Below, piece by piece: positions 34,401-44,512 of a DNA stretch of 64,000 nucleotides; the stretch's first letter is position 1, and every line of letters starts with the position of its first letter. The stretch comes from Pseudomonadota bacterium (GTDB taxonomy: Bacteria; Pseudomonadota; Gammaproteobacteria; Burkholderiales; Thiobacillaceae), in NCBI GenBank assembly GCA_030653935.1, contig JAURYL010000060.1, positions 1 to 64,000 of the forward strand. The letters run 5' to 3'. The position numbers were made by a program, and so were the translations under genes. The notes under the pieces were generated by a model. That model worked only from the letters and a program-made list of their open reading frames with translations. It did no database searches and was not told where the DNA came from.

Positions 34401-35576
34401 ATGAACAAGACAGCACACCAGATCAACAAGACCCTGCTGGCAGCTTTGTTGGGCAGCGGCTGTATCGCGATGGCGACGCCGGCGGCGCAGGCCGGCCCGA
34501 CCATCCAGTTCGGCGACGAAGGCTCCATGACCTTCACTTATGCCGTGCAGGGCTGGTATCAGAACCGCGAATACAGCGCCGCGAACACCAAGACGGAAAA
34601 CGATTTTTTCCTGCGCCGCAACCGTCTGGCCTTGTCCGGTCAATTCAACGATTACGTGGGCTACTACTTCCAGGTCGAAGGCGGCGGCTTCCCCGGCGCC
34701 GACAACAGCCTGTTCGTCCGTGATGCTTACGTCACCATCGACTACAAGGATGAATTGCGTTTCATGGTCGGCGAATTCAAGAACACCTTCTCCCGGGAAA
34801 ACCTGGAAGCCTGCCTTGAACCCCTGACTCTGGATCGCTCCGGAGTGCTGGCCTACACCCCCTTCGGTGGCACCCGCGACAAGGGCGTGGCGGTCTGGGG
34901 CAACCTGTTCGACGCCAAGCTGCAGTACCGGGCCATGCTGTCGGAAGGTCGCGACGATGCAGCTAAACCGGAAGACAAGCTGCGCGTTACCACCCGCGTC
35001 CACTACAGTTTCCTGGACCCGGAATACAACTACGGCTACCTGGGCACCTATCTGGGCACTCAAAAGGTGTTCACCATCGGCGCCGCCTATGACTATCAGC
35101 CGGACGTGGTCTACGCGGACTACCTGATGCGCAGCGACCCGAAGGATTACAAGGCCTGGACGCTGGATGCCTTCTTCGAGTACCCGACGGCGAGCGGCGT
35201 CTACACAGCCTCCGCAGCCTATTTCAAGTACGACTCCGGTGACGTGAGCAACGCCGCCCCGGATGCCAACTACCCGGTCAACGGCGACCTCAAGGGCTAC
35301 TACGCGAAGGTGGGTTACATGCTGCCCAACAAGGTCGGCATGGGCCGTCTGCAGTTCTTCGCCCGCCACGACAAGGCCGATTATGGTATCAAGACAGCCA
35401 ACACCGAATACTATGACCGCAGCATCAACAGCATCGGTGCGAACTACTACATCAACGGACAGAACCTGAAATTGACCGTGGAGTATTCAGATATTGATTT
35501 CGATACCCCGCACCCTTTGTTTGCACAGCTCCAAGACCAGAAGCTGCTAACCCTTGGGCTGCAATTCGTCTTCTGA
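34401..35576 (+). CDS. OprP/OprO-type outer-membrane porin
   Basis: A 391-residue protein with a signal peptide ending TPAAQA, followed by alternating amphipathic strands and a C-terminal Phe (LLTLGLQFVF), as in beta barrels. The blocks NDFFLRRNRLALSGQFNDYVGYY, RDAYVTIDY and ELRFMVGEFKNTFS match phosphate-selective porin O/P family proteins. Porins of this family occur with multiheme cytochromes and a rhodanese lipoprotein in Geobacter ExtI-type clusters, where selenite/tellurite uptake has been reported. Here it is one base after the triheme cytochrome stop. The transported anion is unknown. Confidence 0.88.
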   Translation: MNKTAHQINKTLLAALLGSGCIAMATPAAQAGPTIQFGDEGSMTFTYAVQGWYQNREYSAANTKTENDFFLRRNRLALSGQFNDYVGYYFQVEGGGFPGADNSLFVRDAYVTIDYKDELRFMVGEFKNTFSRENLEACLEPLTLDRSGVLAYTPFGGTRDKGVAVWGNLFDAKLQYRAMLSEGRDDAAKPEDKLRVTTRVHYSFLDPEYNYGYLGTYLGTQKVFTIGAAYDYQPDVVYADYLMRSDPKDYKAWTLDAFFEYPTASGVYTASAAYFKYDSGDVSNAAPDANYPVNGDLKGYYAKVGYMLPNKVGMGRLQFFARHDKADYGIKTANTEYYDRSINSIGANYYINGQNLKLTVEYSDIDFDTPHPLFAQLQDQKLLTLGLQFVF

Positions 35577-35588
35577 AACAGCGGTGCC

Positions 35589-37064
35589 TTGTCCTCGGGC
35601 AAGGCCTTCATTTCCCCACAGACAGCGGCCCACAAGGCCGTTTTTCGTTGGTATCGGCTCGTCATGATCACTACGCTCTTCCTGGCCGTTCTCGCGCTGG
35701 GATGCCTCACTGCCCTTGCATCCGGGAACGTACCGTGGAACCTGCCCGAAGCCGTGCCCTGGCTGATCCTGGCCGCCAGCATCCTGGCCCTGCTGACGGG
35801 GCAGCTCGCTGAGCGACTGGCGATGCGACGCCTAACCCGGGGGGTGCTGAACGCCCGCGAAGGCTTGCTTGACCCGATCTCGCCAGGCTTGCTCGGATGG
35901 ACCGCCGCGGGCCGCGCCCTGGGCGAATACAACATCACCATCCATGCCTTGCAAACCATGTTCCGCACCGTTGAAGAATGCCAGGGGCGCTTTCTCAACC
36001 AGCGCAACAAGATGAACACCATTCTGCAAAGCCTGCCCGCCGCCCTGCTGAGTCTGTCCGACGACTTGCAGATCATCCTGACCAACAAGCATGCCGAGGA
36101 CATTTTCGCCGTGACCGGGCGCGGGCTCATCGGCACCAACCTGTTCGAACTCATCCAGCTGCGCGAGCGGGATCGTGAATTGCTGCGCGACGCCTTCCTC
36201 TACAAGCAGGTGATCCAGAACCAGGAAATCAGCCTGGATCTGGGCGGAAGACTGCGCTACTTCTCGCTCAACCTGGGCTTCTACAGCGACGAGGATGCCG
36301 ACATGGCGGGCGTGCTCATTCTCCAGGACATCTCGGAATATCGCGATCTTCAAACCAGCATCGCGATGCGGGAAAAACTGGTCGCCATGGGCCAACTGGC
36401 CGCGGGCGTCGCCCACGAGCTGAATACCCCATTGGGCAGCATTCATGGTTACGCGCAACTGCTCAGCCGCACCACGGGCAGTCACGAAAAACTGGGGGAA
36501 TATGCCAGCATCATCGCCGACGAAGCCCGGCGCTGTTCCCGCATCGTCCAGGATCTGCTCAACTATGCCCGGGACGAACCCTGCAGCGGCGAAACCTGCG
36601 AGGTCAATCAACTGGTCCACGACCTGATCGAGACCTTCCTCAACTGCCGCATGAGACGCTACAAGATCGAGATCAAACTCGATCTCACCGAAACCGCCCT
36701 GCTGGTGGAAGGCAGCTGCGGCCAACTGGATATCGTTCTGAACAACCTGGTCACCAATGCCATCCATGCCCTGGATGGCATCGCGAACCCCACCATCGTC
36801 ATCGACAGCCAGATAGAGGACACCTACGCCGTGATCAGCGTCGCGGACAATGGGCCGGGCGTGCCCCCGGAAGCGCGCTCCCGCATCTTCGATCCCTTTT
36901 TCACCACCAAGCAGGTCGGCCAGGGCAGCGGCCTGGGGCTGGCCATCAGCCAGGCCATCCTGGCCAAACGTGATGGTTACATCGTATACGACAGCGAGTA
37001 CACCGAAGGCGCCCGCTTCCGGATCAAGTTGCCCATGGTAGATCTACGCCGCGCGGGTTTGTAA
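35589..37064 (+). CDS. membrane-bound PAS sensor histidine kinase
   Basis: Up to 491 residues. Two N-terminal membrane helices (about 26-48 and 57-75) are followed by a PAS domain (MNTILQSLPAALLSLSDDLQI...), the HisKA box with phospho-accepting His in AAGVAHELNTPLGSIHGYAQLL, and HATPase motifs (N box NLVTNAIHAL, G1 DNGPGVP, G2 GSGLGLAIS). It resembles AtoS/ZraS-type kinases that pair with sigma-54 activators, and such a gene follows. The track start is a TTG at 35589; ATG 35664 is the alternative. A terminator-like hairpin lies between the two. Confidence 0.9.
   Translation: MSSGKAFISPQTAAHKAVFRWYRLVMITTLFLAVLALGCLTALASGNVPWNLPEAVPWLILAASILALLTGQLAERLAMRRLTRGVLNAREGLLDPISPGLLGWTAAGRALGEYNITIHALQTMFRTVEECQGRFLNQRNKMNTILQSLPAALLSLSDDLQIILTNKHAEDIFAVTGRGLIGTNLFELIQLRERDRELLRDAFLYKQVIQNQEISLDLGGRLRYFSLNLGFYSDEDADMAGVLILQDISEYRDLQTSIAMREKLVAMGQLAAGVAHELNTPLGSIHGYAQLLSRTTGSHEKLGEYASIIADEARRCSRIVQDLLNYARDEPCSGETCEVNQLVHDLIETFLNCRMRRYKIEIKLDLTETALLVEGSCGQLDIVLNNLVTNAIHALDGIANPTIVIDSQIEDTYAVISVADNGPGVPPEARSRIFDPFFTTKQVGQGSGLGLAISQAILAKRDGYIVYDSEYTEGARFRIKLPMVDLRRAGL
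35626..35645 (+). terminator. hairpin plus T run after the porin gene
   Basis: CGGCC-CACAA-GGCCG followed by TTTTT looks like a short intrinsic terminator 50 bases after the porin stop. It lies inside the kinase reading frame if the TTG start is used, so either the kinase begins at ATG 35664 or the hairpin only attenuates. Confidence 0.4.
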
Positions 37065-37133
37065 CGTCCACGCCACGCCCCGCCTCCCGGCGCCTGATTC
37101 ACCCAGTCCAGGTCGACATCCCACGGAATCCCC

Positions 37134-38534
37134 ATGACCCCCAAGAAAGCCCCGACAACGCCCGAACCTGCCTCCCAACGTCCGACCTTGCTGGTCACCG
37201 AAGACGACCGGAACATGCGCGAGCTGATCATCACCGTACTGAAACAATCGGCGATGGAATTCGATGTCGTTGCCATGGATAACGGTAACGACGCCATGGA
37301 CTACATCGAGTCCAATGAAGTCGCGGTACTGGTCTCGGATCTGCGCATGCCCGGCACGGACGGCCTCGAACTCCTCAAGTTCGCGCAGAGCCATTCGCCT
37401 TTGACCCAGGTGGTGATGGTCACCGGACACGCCACTGTGGAAACCGCCGTGCAGGCGCTCAAATGTGGCGCGTACGACTATGTCCTGAAGCCTTTCGACA
37501 TGGATGAGCTGCGTTGCATCGTCGAACGGGCATTGGAACGCTATCTGTTGGCCACGGAAAACCAGCGCTTGCGGCATCGCCAGCGCCTCTACTCGGAGTC
37601 GGGGGAATTGATCGGCCAATCCCAGGGGCTGGAGCGGGTGCGCCGCCTGATCGACGCCGCCAGTCAGCATGATTGTGGCGTCTTCATCTACGGCGAGAGC
37701 GGCTGCGGCAAGGAACTAGTGGCGCGCCAGATCCACCTGCGCGGCAAGCGTCGCGACAATCGCTTCGTCGCCCTCAACTGTGCGGCCATCCCCGACAATC
37801 TGATCGAAAGCGAACTGTTCGGCTACACGAAAGGCGCCTTCACCGGCGCCGACAAGAACAAGGCCGGGCTGTTCGAAGTCGCCAGCGGCGGAACCTTGTT
37901 CCTGGACGAAATCAACAGCGCCTCACTGGCGTTGCAGGCAAAGCTGATGCGCGTCCTGCAAGATGGCAGCTACTACCCGATGGGCGCCACCAGCCCGGTC
38001 AACGTCGATGTACTGGTGCTCGCCGCCACCAACTGCCCCATCCGCGAACTGGTAGACCAGCGGGAATTCCGGGAAGACCTCTATTTCCGCCTGGTGATCA
38101 TGGAAATCAATGTCCCGCCCCTACGCGAGCGGCCCGAGGACATCGCCCTGCTGGCTTACTTCTTCCTGAGCAAGCACACCGCCCGGCTGAACAAGCCGGT
38201 CTCCGAAATCAGCACCGAAGTGCTGGCCAGCCTGATGCGCTACGAATGGCCCGGCAACGTGCGGGAGCTGGAAAACATCATCCAGCGCATGATCATCATG
38301 ACCGAAAGCGAACGGCTGGACGTGGATTGCCTGCCCGACAGCCTGCTCGCCCAGCGGGTTTCCAAGGGGCGCGCGCTGGATCACCTCCCCCCCAGCAGCC
38401 TGGACGACATCGAAGCCTATTTCATCCGGAAAACCCTGCGCGAGACCCAGGGCGACCGGGCGCTGGCGGCGGAAATCCTGGGCATCGACAAATCCACGCT
38501 CTGGCGCAAGATCAAGCGCTATCAGATCGAATAA
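37134..38534 (+). CDS. NtrC-family sigma-54-dependent response regulator
   Basis: A 466-residue protein. The receiver domain holds the phospho-acceptor Asp in VLVSDLRMPG and the Lys in VLKPFD. The AAA+ domain has Walker A GESGCGKE, the sigma-54-contact loop ELFGYTKGAFTGA, Walker B GGTLFLDEI and the R finger region. A C-terminal Fis-type helix-turn-helix (RALAAEILGIDKSTLWRKIKRY) binds DNA. It forms a two-component pair with the kinase 69 bases upstream. Likely targets are the sigma-54-type promoters at 33596 and perhaps 27646. Confidence 0.93.
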   Translation: MTPKKAPTTPEPASQRPTLLVTEDDRNMRELIITVLKQSAMEFDVVAMDNGNDAMDYIESNEVAVLVSDLRMPGTDGLELLKFAQSHSPLTQVVMVTGHATVETAVQALKCGAYDYVLKPFDMDELRCIVERALERYLLATENQRLRHRQRLYSESGELIGQSQGLERVRRLIDAASQHDCGVFIYGESGCGKELVARQIHLRGKRRDNRFVALNCAAIPDNLIESELFGYTKGAFTGADKNKAGLFEVASGGTLFLDEINSASLALQAKLMRVLQDGSYYPMGATSPVNVDVLVLAATNCPIRELVDQREFREDLYFRLVIMEINVPPLRERPEDIALLAYFFLSKHTARLNKPVSEISTEVLASLMRYEWPGNVRELENIIQRMIIMTESERLDVDCLPDSLLAQRVSKGRALDHLPPSSLDDIEAYFIRKTLRETQGDRALAAEILGIDKSTLWRKIKRYQIE

Positions 38535-39111
38535 GCCCGGCGTCGGCGGGAGCATCCCGCATTGCCTCCACATCCAGCTTGACCTGGTACACCACGTCAC
38601 CGACCTTGACCAGGAAGGACACGACGGCCAGCGCCGGGCCCAGCTTTTCGAAGCCCGGCACCACATCCTGCACCAGCTTGAGCAGGTCCAGGGCCGCCGA
38701 CGAAGTCGTCAGCACCGCCTTGGTGTATCCCTTCTCGCCGACTTCCGACCACGCCTTTGCGGCGGCGATGCCGAGCAGCGCGACCTGGACGCCCTGGATC
38801 GCGCCGCCCAGTTGCGGGCTGATGCCGGGAAGCTGCGATCTGGCGAAATCCAGGGTGAGCGCGCCGATCTTGGTGACATGCCCGGTCATGTCGAGCACAT
38901 CCCTGGCCCTTACCGCCGTCGCGTCGGCAGCCGCCGGTGCCTCCATCAGCGCCTGCAACACCAGCCCGCCTGGCAAGGCAACCGGCTCGCACGGCGCGAG
39001 CCCCAACGCCGCCGCGATATCGGGAGATGCCGCGACATGCTGACCGGGATCGACGATCAGCGCGCTCAACCCGGGCGCGACCTGGCTGTTATGTGAGGTT
39101 GTGATCTTCAT
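38512..39111 (-). CDS. hypothetical protein
   Basis: A 199-residue protein I do not recognise. Composition is Ala/Val/Leu-rich without a signal peptide; the stretch VQVALLGIAAAKAWSEVGEKGYTKAVL and LGPALAVVSFLVKVGDVVYQV could be amphipathic or membrane-associating helices. The start MKITTSHNS is supported by AAGGAG; the track start at 39147 is upstream. It converges on the response regulator with a 23-base tail overlap and diverges from groES. Confidence 0.55.
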   Translation of the reverse strand: MKITTSHNSQVAPGLSALIVDPGQHVAASPDIAAALGLAPCEPVALPGGLVLQALMEAPAAADATAVRARDVLDMTGHVTKIGALTLDFARSQLPGISPQLGGAIQGVQVALLGIAAAKAWSEVGEKGYTKAVLTTSSAALDLLKLVQDVVPGFEKLGPALAVVSFLVKVGDVVYQVKLDVEAMRDAPADAGLIRSDSA

Positions 39112-39219
39112 CCGGCACTCCTTGTATAGCGGTTTGCGTTTCCGCACATGGGCGGGTCAGCAATATCCAAGATAGGTGAAGCCCGCGCCCAGCCGTACAT
39201 TATTTCTCTCACGTCGCAC

Positions 39220-39248
39220 TTGAAATAGCCTTGTCCCATCCCTACCAT
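39220..39248 (+). promoter_or_regulatory. groESL promoter
   Basis: TTGAAA and TACCAT separated by 17 bases fit a sigma-70 promoter; the preceding C (CTTGAAA) also fits a heat-shock sigma-32 -35 element. It lies immediately upstream of the CIRCE operator. Confidence 0.55.
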
Positions 39249-39274
39249 TAGCACTCGCTGGAGGTGAGTGCTAA
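39248..39274. promoter_or_regulatory. CIRCE operator (HrcA binding site)
   Basis: TTAGCACTC-N9-GAGTGCTAA is a perfect match to the CIRCE inverted repeat. HrcA bound here represses groESL until heat shock. It is 66 bases upstream of the groES start. Confidence 0.97.
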
Positions 39275-39339
39275 TCACACTGATTGCGGCACCCCGCCAC
39301 CGTCCCCTGTTAAACACGGATACCTGTTAGGAGCAAACA

Positions 39340-39630
39340 ATGAAGATTCGCCCGTTGCACGACCGCGTTGTTGTCAAGCGCATGGAAGAAGAGCGCAAAA
39401 CCGCCTCTGGCATCGTTATCCCCGACACCGCTACCGAGAAGCCCGATCAAGGCGAAATCGTCGCCGTCGGCACCGGCAAGAAAGATGATCAAGGCAAGCA
39501 CATCGCTCTCGACGTCAAGGTCGGCGACCGCGTGTTGTTCGGCAAGTACTCCGGGCAGACCGTGAAGGTCGATGGCCAGGAACTCCTCGTGATGCGCGAG
39601 GAAGACATCATGGGCGTGGTCGAGAACTGA
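39340..39630 (+). CDS. groES: co-chaperonin GroES
   Basis: A 96-residue Gro[15 protein letters not shown] at the N-terminus, the mobile loop [15 protein letters not shown] that contacts GroEL, and the C-terminal [14 protein letters not shown]. It caps the GroEL cavity during folding. It is followed by groEL with 134 bases between, longer than usual because a dispersed inverted repeat has entered the gap. Confidence 0.98.
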   Translation: MKIRPLHDRVVVKRMEEERKTASGIVIPDTATEKPDQGEIVAVGTGKKDDQGKHIALDVKVGDRVLFGKYSGQTVKVDGQELLVMREEDIMGVVEN

Positions 39631-39650
39631 TACGGATGTCCGCGCGCTAG

Positions 39651-41417
<1,767 letters not shown>

Positions 41418-41467
41418 GTCCGGTTGCTTTACCGGGCGCATTTGCCAGCAACTGCCCCGGTTGCCAC

Positions 41468-41502
41468 ACAGCAAAACCCCGCTTCGGCGGGGTTTTGCTT
41501 TT
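41468..41502 (+). terminator. intrinsic terminator of groESL
   Basis: AGCAAAACCCCGCTTCGGCG...GGGTTTTGCTTTT: a long perfect stem with a TTCG-type loop and T run. A degraded copy, followed by the same family B REP sequence, lies at 42449-42492 beyond the VapBC-like genes. Confidence 0.9.
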
Positions 41503-41594
41503 GTAGCGCCGGCTGAGCGTGGTTGTTGCCGCTTCAGCGGCTTACAACCACGGCCTACCCCTCGCGGGTATCCAGCCTGCTCGCACCGCGCCAA

Positions 41595-42014
41595 CTACGC
41601 CGTAGGCACAACCACCCTTGGCGTGATGTCGAGACGCCGGGCGCGGCGCGCGAAGCGGCGGTCATCAAAGCTCAGGAATTCGGTGCAGTGGCTGCTCGCC
41701 AACAAATGCAGCGCATCGGCGAAGTCGAGTCCTTGCAAATGCCAGCCCAGGGCATCGGCAACGCGAGCCCATTCCTCGACGCTGACGTTGGGCAGCCCCA
41801 GCAAGTGTCTAATGACGCGCACGAAATCCTCGGCGGTGAAGCCATAAAACGCCCGCAACACCCATTCGAGTTCGAGAATCACCGTCAGGGGCACGAAAAC
41901 CTGCGCCGATTCACTCAGGATGCGGCGAGCAATCGGACGCTGCGCGGTGGCTTCGGGATCGGCCGGGTCATCAACGTAGAAACGCGCCAGGATGTTGGTA
42001 TCAAGCGCGATCAT
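41595..42014 (-). CDS. VapC-like PIN-domain toxin
   Basis: A 139-residue PIN-domain RNase. Acidic active-site residues are visible in MIALDTNILARF, VILELEWVL, GLDFADALHLL and LSFDDRRFARRA. It probably cleaves RNA when freed from its antitoxin. The start MIALDTNIL overlaps the AbrB-like antitoxin gene by 14 bases, which confirms the pair; the longer track start at 42122 runs through the antitoxin gene. Confidence 0.88.
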   Translation of the reverse strand: MIALDTNILARFYVDDPADPEATAQRPIARRILSESAQVFVPLTVILELEWVLRAFYGFTAEDFVRVIRHLLGLPNVSVEEWARVADALGWHLQGLDFADALHLLASSHCTEFLSFDDRRFARRARRLDITPRVVVPTA

Positions 42015-42261
42015 CTTCAGCTTCCCGCATGGCAAGCGCCACATCGAAATCAGCCAGCCGGCGCTCACCCGGCCGCCGGCAAACCAGCATGCCGAAGCCG
42101 TCATCGACCTGGGTTTGAACAACCTGACGCTTCACCTCGGCATGAATGACGCTCCCTTCCAGGCTGAAATCGAGCTGGCAACCCGGTGTGATACCCAGGC
42201 GTCGGCGAATCTCCACAGGAATGACAACCTGGCCCTTATCGGAAACAGTAACAGTCAGCAT
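42001..42261 (-). CDS. AbrB/MazE-type antitoxin (VapB-like)
   Basis: An 86-residue protein with an N-terminal swapped-hairpin AbrB domain (MLTVTVSDKGQVVIPVEIRRRLGITPG), which binds DNA, and a C-terminal tail expected to wrap the PIN toxin. It precedes and overlaps the toxin gene, the normal order. Autorepression of the pair is likely. Confidence 0.88.
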   Translation of the reverse strand: MLTVTVSDKGQVVIPVEIRRRLGITPGCQLDFSLEGSVIHAEVKRQVVQTQVDDGFGMLVCRRPGERRLADFDVALAMREAEDDRA

Positions 42262-42572
42262 GTTGGTCTCTTTCTCTTACATGGTAAGAATAATGTAGCA
42301 CAGGGCAGGGCGGACGACGCTGATCACAGCGGCAGGGGGGATGTGCCGGCTACTTTATGGCGGTGCTGGAAGATATGACCATCCTTTGCAGGCGGCATGG
42401 ACTCCCAAGTTCGGTTGGCTCGGCTGGGCTCGCGCCTTGATTGGTCGTACAGCAAACCCCGCTTCGGCGGTTTTGCTTTTGTAGCGCCGGCTTCCAGCCG
42501 GCTATCTCACCTTCATAAGACATCAGCCACCGTGCTAATCTACATTTATGTAGATTTTCCTAGGACAAGGCC
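42262..42572. other. intergenic region with groEL fragment and terminator copy
   Basis: About 310 bases without an intact gene. It contains a 26-base stretch at 42360-42385 (GCGGTGCTGGAAGATATGAC...) that matches groEL coding sequence near 40624 at 23 positions. A degraded copy of the groEL terminator follows at 42449-42480, then a family B REP unit at 42481-42504. This looks like the eroded end of a duplicated groEL region. Confidence 0.6.
42449..42504. repeat. second copy of the groEL terminator plus family B REP
   Basis: ACAGCAAACCCCGCTTCGGC...GGTTTTGCTTTTGTAGCGCCGGCT repeats 41468-41514 with three bases missing in the stem. The two copies directly flank the VapBC-like module. The REP half continues as CTTCCAGCCGGCT. 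Confidence 0.8.
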
Positions 42573-42830
42573 ATGCAAATTTCCGCCGTCGTCTCGGACG
42601 ACACCCAACGCCTGCTCGATGCCACGGTGCAGAAGCGCGGTCTAAAGAAGGGTTTCGTCATTGAAACTGCCCTGCGCCACTATCTTCTCGCCCTCAATGC
42701 CTTCCCCGGCGAATTCATCGTCCCGCCGGTGCTAACGGTTACCCCGGAAAGCTGGCAAACCGTCACCGATGCCCTCGCCGATACCTCGGAACCCACCCCG
42801 GCGCTGCGTCAATTGTTGAGCGATGCTTGA
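42573..42830 (+). CDS. ribbon-helix-helix antitoxin (TacA-like)
   Basis: An 85-residue protein with a short N-terminal strand and helices (MQISAVVSDDTQRLLDATVQKRGLKKGFVIETALRHYLLAL) typical of RHH antitoxins such as the DUF1778/TacA group. The C-terminal half would bind the acetyltransferase encoded next. The genes overlap by eight bases, which supports the pairing. Confidence 0.78.
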   Translation: MQISAVVSDDTQRLLDATVQKRGLKKGFVIETALRHYLLALNAFPGEFIVPPVLTVTPESWQTVTDALADTSEPTPALRQLLSDA

Positions 42831-43344
42831 ACTGCGCACGCTTCGCCCGGAAGACGAGCGCGGCCAGTTTCGCTCGGGCAACCCGGCGCTGGACTATTTC
42901 TTCCAGCAATTCGCCGGGCAAAACAAGTTTCGCCACCACATCGGCACCACCTATGTCGCCGTCGAGGATGGGCTGATTCTCGGCTATGCCACGGTCAGTC
43001 CGGCGCATCTGGAATGTGCCGAGCTGGCCGAGTCGGAACGCAAGCGCCTACCCAACTACCCGCTACCGGTTCTGCGTCTCGCGCGCCTCGCCACCCATGA
43101 GGAGGCCCAGGGGAAAGGCATCGGAAAGGCCTTGCTGCACCACGTCTTCCTGCTGGCTACCCGAATGAGCGCGGATTTCGGCTGCGTCGGTCTGTTGGTG
43201 GATGCCAAGCCGGAAGCGGTGGGCTATTACGCGACATTCGGCTTTCTGCCCTTGCACCCGGTCACCGGCGAGTCGCCCATGCAGCCGCTGCCCATGTTCC
43301 TCGCCATCCAGAAATTGACTCGATTGTTGGCGAGTGGCCAATAG
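42823..43344 (+). CDS. GNAT-family acetyltransferase toxin (TacT-like)
   Basis: A 173-residue GNAT protein. The opening LRPEDERGQFRSGNPALDYFFQQFAGQNKFRHHIGTTYVAVE is characteristic of TacT/AtaT-type toxins that acetylate charged tRNAs. The acetyl-CoA loop is ATHEEAQGKGIGKALLHHVF, and the catalytic Tyr region is AVGYYATFGFLPL. Together with the RHH gene it forms a type II TA module. Its 3' end abuts, on the opposite strand, a truncated partner of the Panacea gene. Confidence 0.87.
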   Translation: MLELRTLRPEDERGQFRSGNPALDYFFQQFAGQNKFRHHIGTTYVAVEDGLILGYATVSPAHLECAELAESERKRLPNYPLPVLRLARLATHEEAQGKGIGKALLHHVFLLATRMSADFGCVGLLVDAKPEAVGYYATFGFLPLHPVTGESPMQPLPMFLAIQKLTRLLASGQ

Positions 43345-43539
43345 TTGCGCGGAGTGAGACAGGGGATGGGGAAATACCACATCCCGGGCAATACGGTTAC
43401 GGTAGCGGCGGCCTTGCGATGTGGTTTTGACCACCAGGGTAATGCCGTGGACACTGCCCAGAGCAATGAGGATTTTCTTGGCTTCTTCGCCGTCGTGAAG
43501 AGTGAAGTGTTGATCGACGAAGAGGGTGCCGGGAGTCAT
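43345..43539 (-). pseudogene. truncated partner gene of the Panacea antitoxin
   Basis: It begins MTPGTLFVDQHFTLHDGEEAKKILIALG...LVVKTTSQGRRYRNR, overlapping the Panacea gene stop (ATGA), as expected for the next gene of that operon. After about 65 codons the frame runs antisense into the GNAT toxin gene and continues to 43063, giving unrelated low-complexity sequence. The most likely reading is a toxin gene whose 3' part was lost when the RHH-GNAT module arrived. The original family is remembered only as small KTTS-containing proteins and is tentative. Confidence 0.55.
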
Positions 43540-44093
43540 GCGTGGCGGAAGTGGGAAACGAATGCTTGCCGTTCGGCGATCACCTCATGCATGACTTCCA
43601 CCTCTTGCTTGCGCAAGGCGAGATCGTAGGGGATGTGTTGCTGCCGACCGCCTTGTTCAACGTAGATATTGTGCCAGGGTTGATTTTCGAGATGGGTCGC
43701 CTCGATCATGTCGTCGGCGCGGGTATCGCGAAACTCTTCCGCCAGGCCCTGCATGATGCGCAGTTCTCGCTTGCTGAATTGACTGTCATCAAACTCAGCC
43801 ACCGGCCTGACCACCAGCATCGTCCCATTGCGTGTGGGTTTCTCGACGAATTCCACTTTATCGGCCAGGTCAGGTTCCGGCATGTCGACTTCCTCGTAGA
43901 GATCGACCGGCACAGGCCCCATTTTCCAGGCGAAATACTCCATGCCCGTCACCGACCGCCCTGTTTCCTTGAAGTGCTCGAAGTCGAGGAAATAGAGCAG
44001 CTTGCAGAGCTTGATCTTGCCCAGAAAGCGGGTGTTCTTGGCGAAAAAGATGATGGCATTGATCAACTTATCGCGTTCGTGGGTAACTAGCAT
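43536..44093 (-). CDS. Panacea-domain (SocA/DUF4065-like) antitoxin
   Basis: A 185-residue protein. LINAIIFFAKNTRFLGKIKLCKLLYFLDFEHFKETGRSVTGMEYFAWKMGPVPVDLYEE is a clear Panacea/DUF4065 signature; the domain neutralises many different toxins. It is normally two-gene; the partner here is the truncated ORF at 43345-43539. The start is the first ATG of the frame. Confidence 0.85.
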   Translation of the reverse strand: MLVTHERDKLINAIIFFAKNTRFLGKIKLCKLLYFLDFEHFKETGRSVTGMEYFAWKMGPVPVDLYEEVDMPEPDLADKVEFVEKPTRNGTMLVVRPVAEFDDSQFSKRELRIMQGLAEEFRDTRADDMIEATHLENQPWHNIYVEQGGRQQHIPYDLALRKQEVEVMHEVIAERQAFVSHFRHA

Positions 44094-44512
44094 GGCTCTC
44101 TATGTTGGCTATTTGGGCATAAGCCGTAGACCGCCGCACTCTACCATGTGCGGTTGTTTTCTCGGTCTGATGCCGGCATGCGCATACGTGTGTATCTGTC
44201 GTTGATGTGCGGGGGCGCAATACCTCAGATACCTGCGTTTTAAACGTATTACATCCGTTGCCCTCTCCACGCGCTCCCTCTCCATCTGCCTCGACGAACA
44301 GACCGATGCTCTCCCGCGCGCCTTCCGCCCGTGCCCGCATGGCTGCCGGTTTGCCGGCTGGAAGCCGGCGCTACAAGTGCGCGTCACGTTGCCGGTCAGT
44401 ACCATCGGCTTGCCGCCGCGATGGTTCCTGCCCTGTCTGTTACGATTTGACGCGATTGCCCGCGCGGCCGATTCACGGCGCGGCGTGGCGGTCCATTTCC
44501 CAGGAAAGCTTC
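44094..44512. other. intergenic region upstream of pepN
   Basis: 419 bases between divergent genes. It holds an inverted family B REP unit (GCCGGCTGGAAGCCGGCGCTAC at 44351-44372). No RNA gene, conserved ORF or strong promoter was recognised. The track ORF from 44207 is an upstream extension of pepN. Confidence 0.55.
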
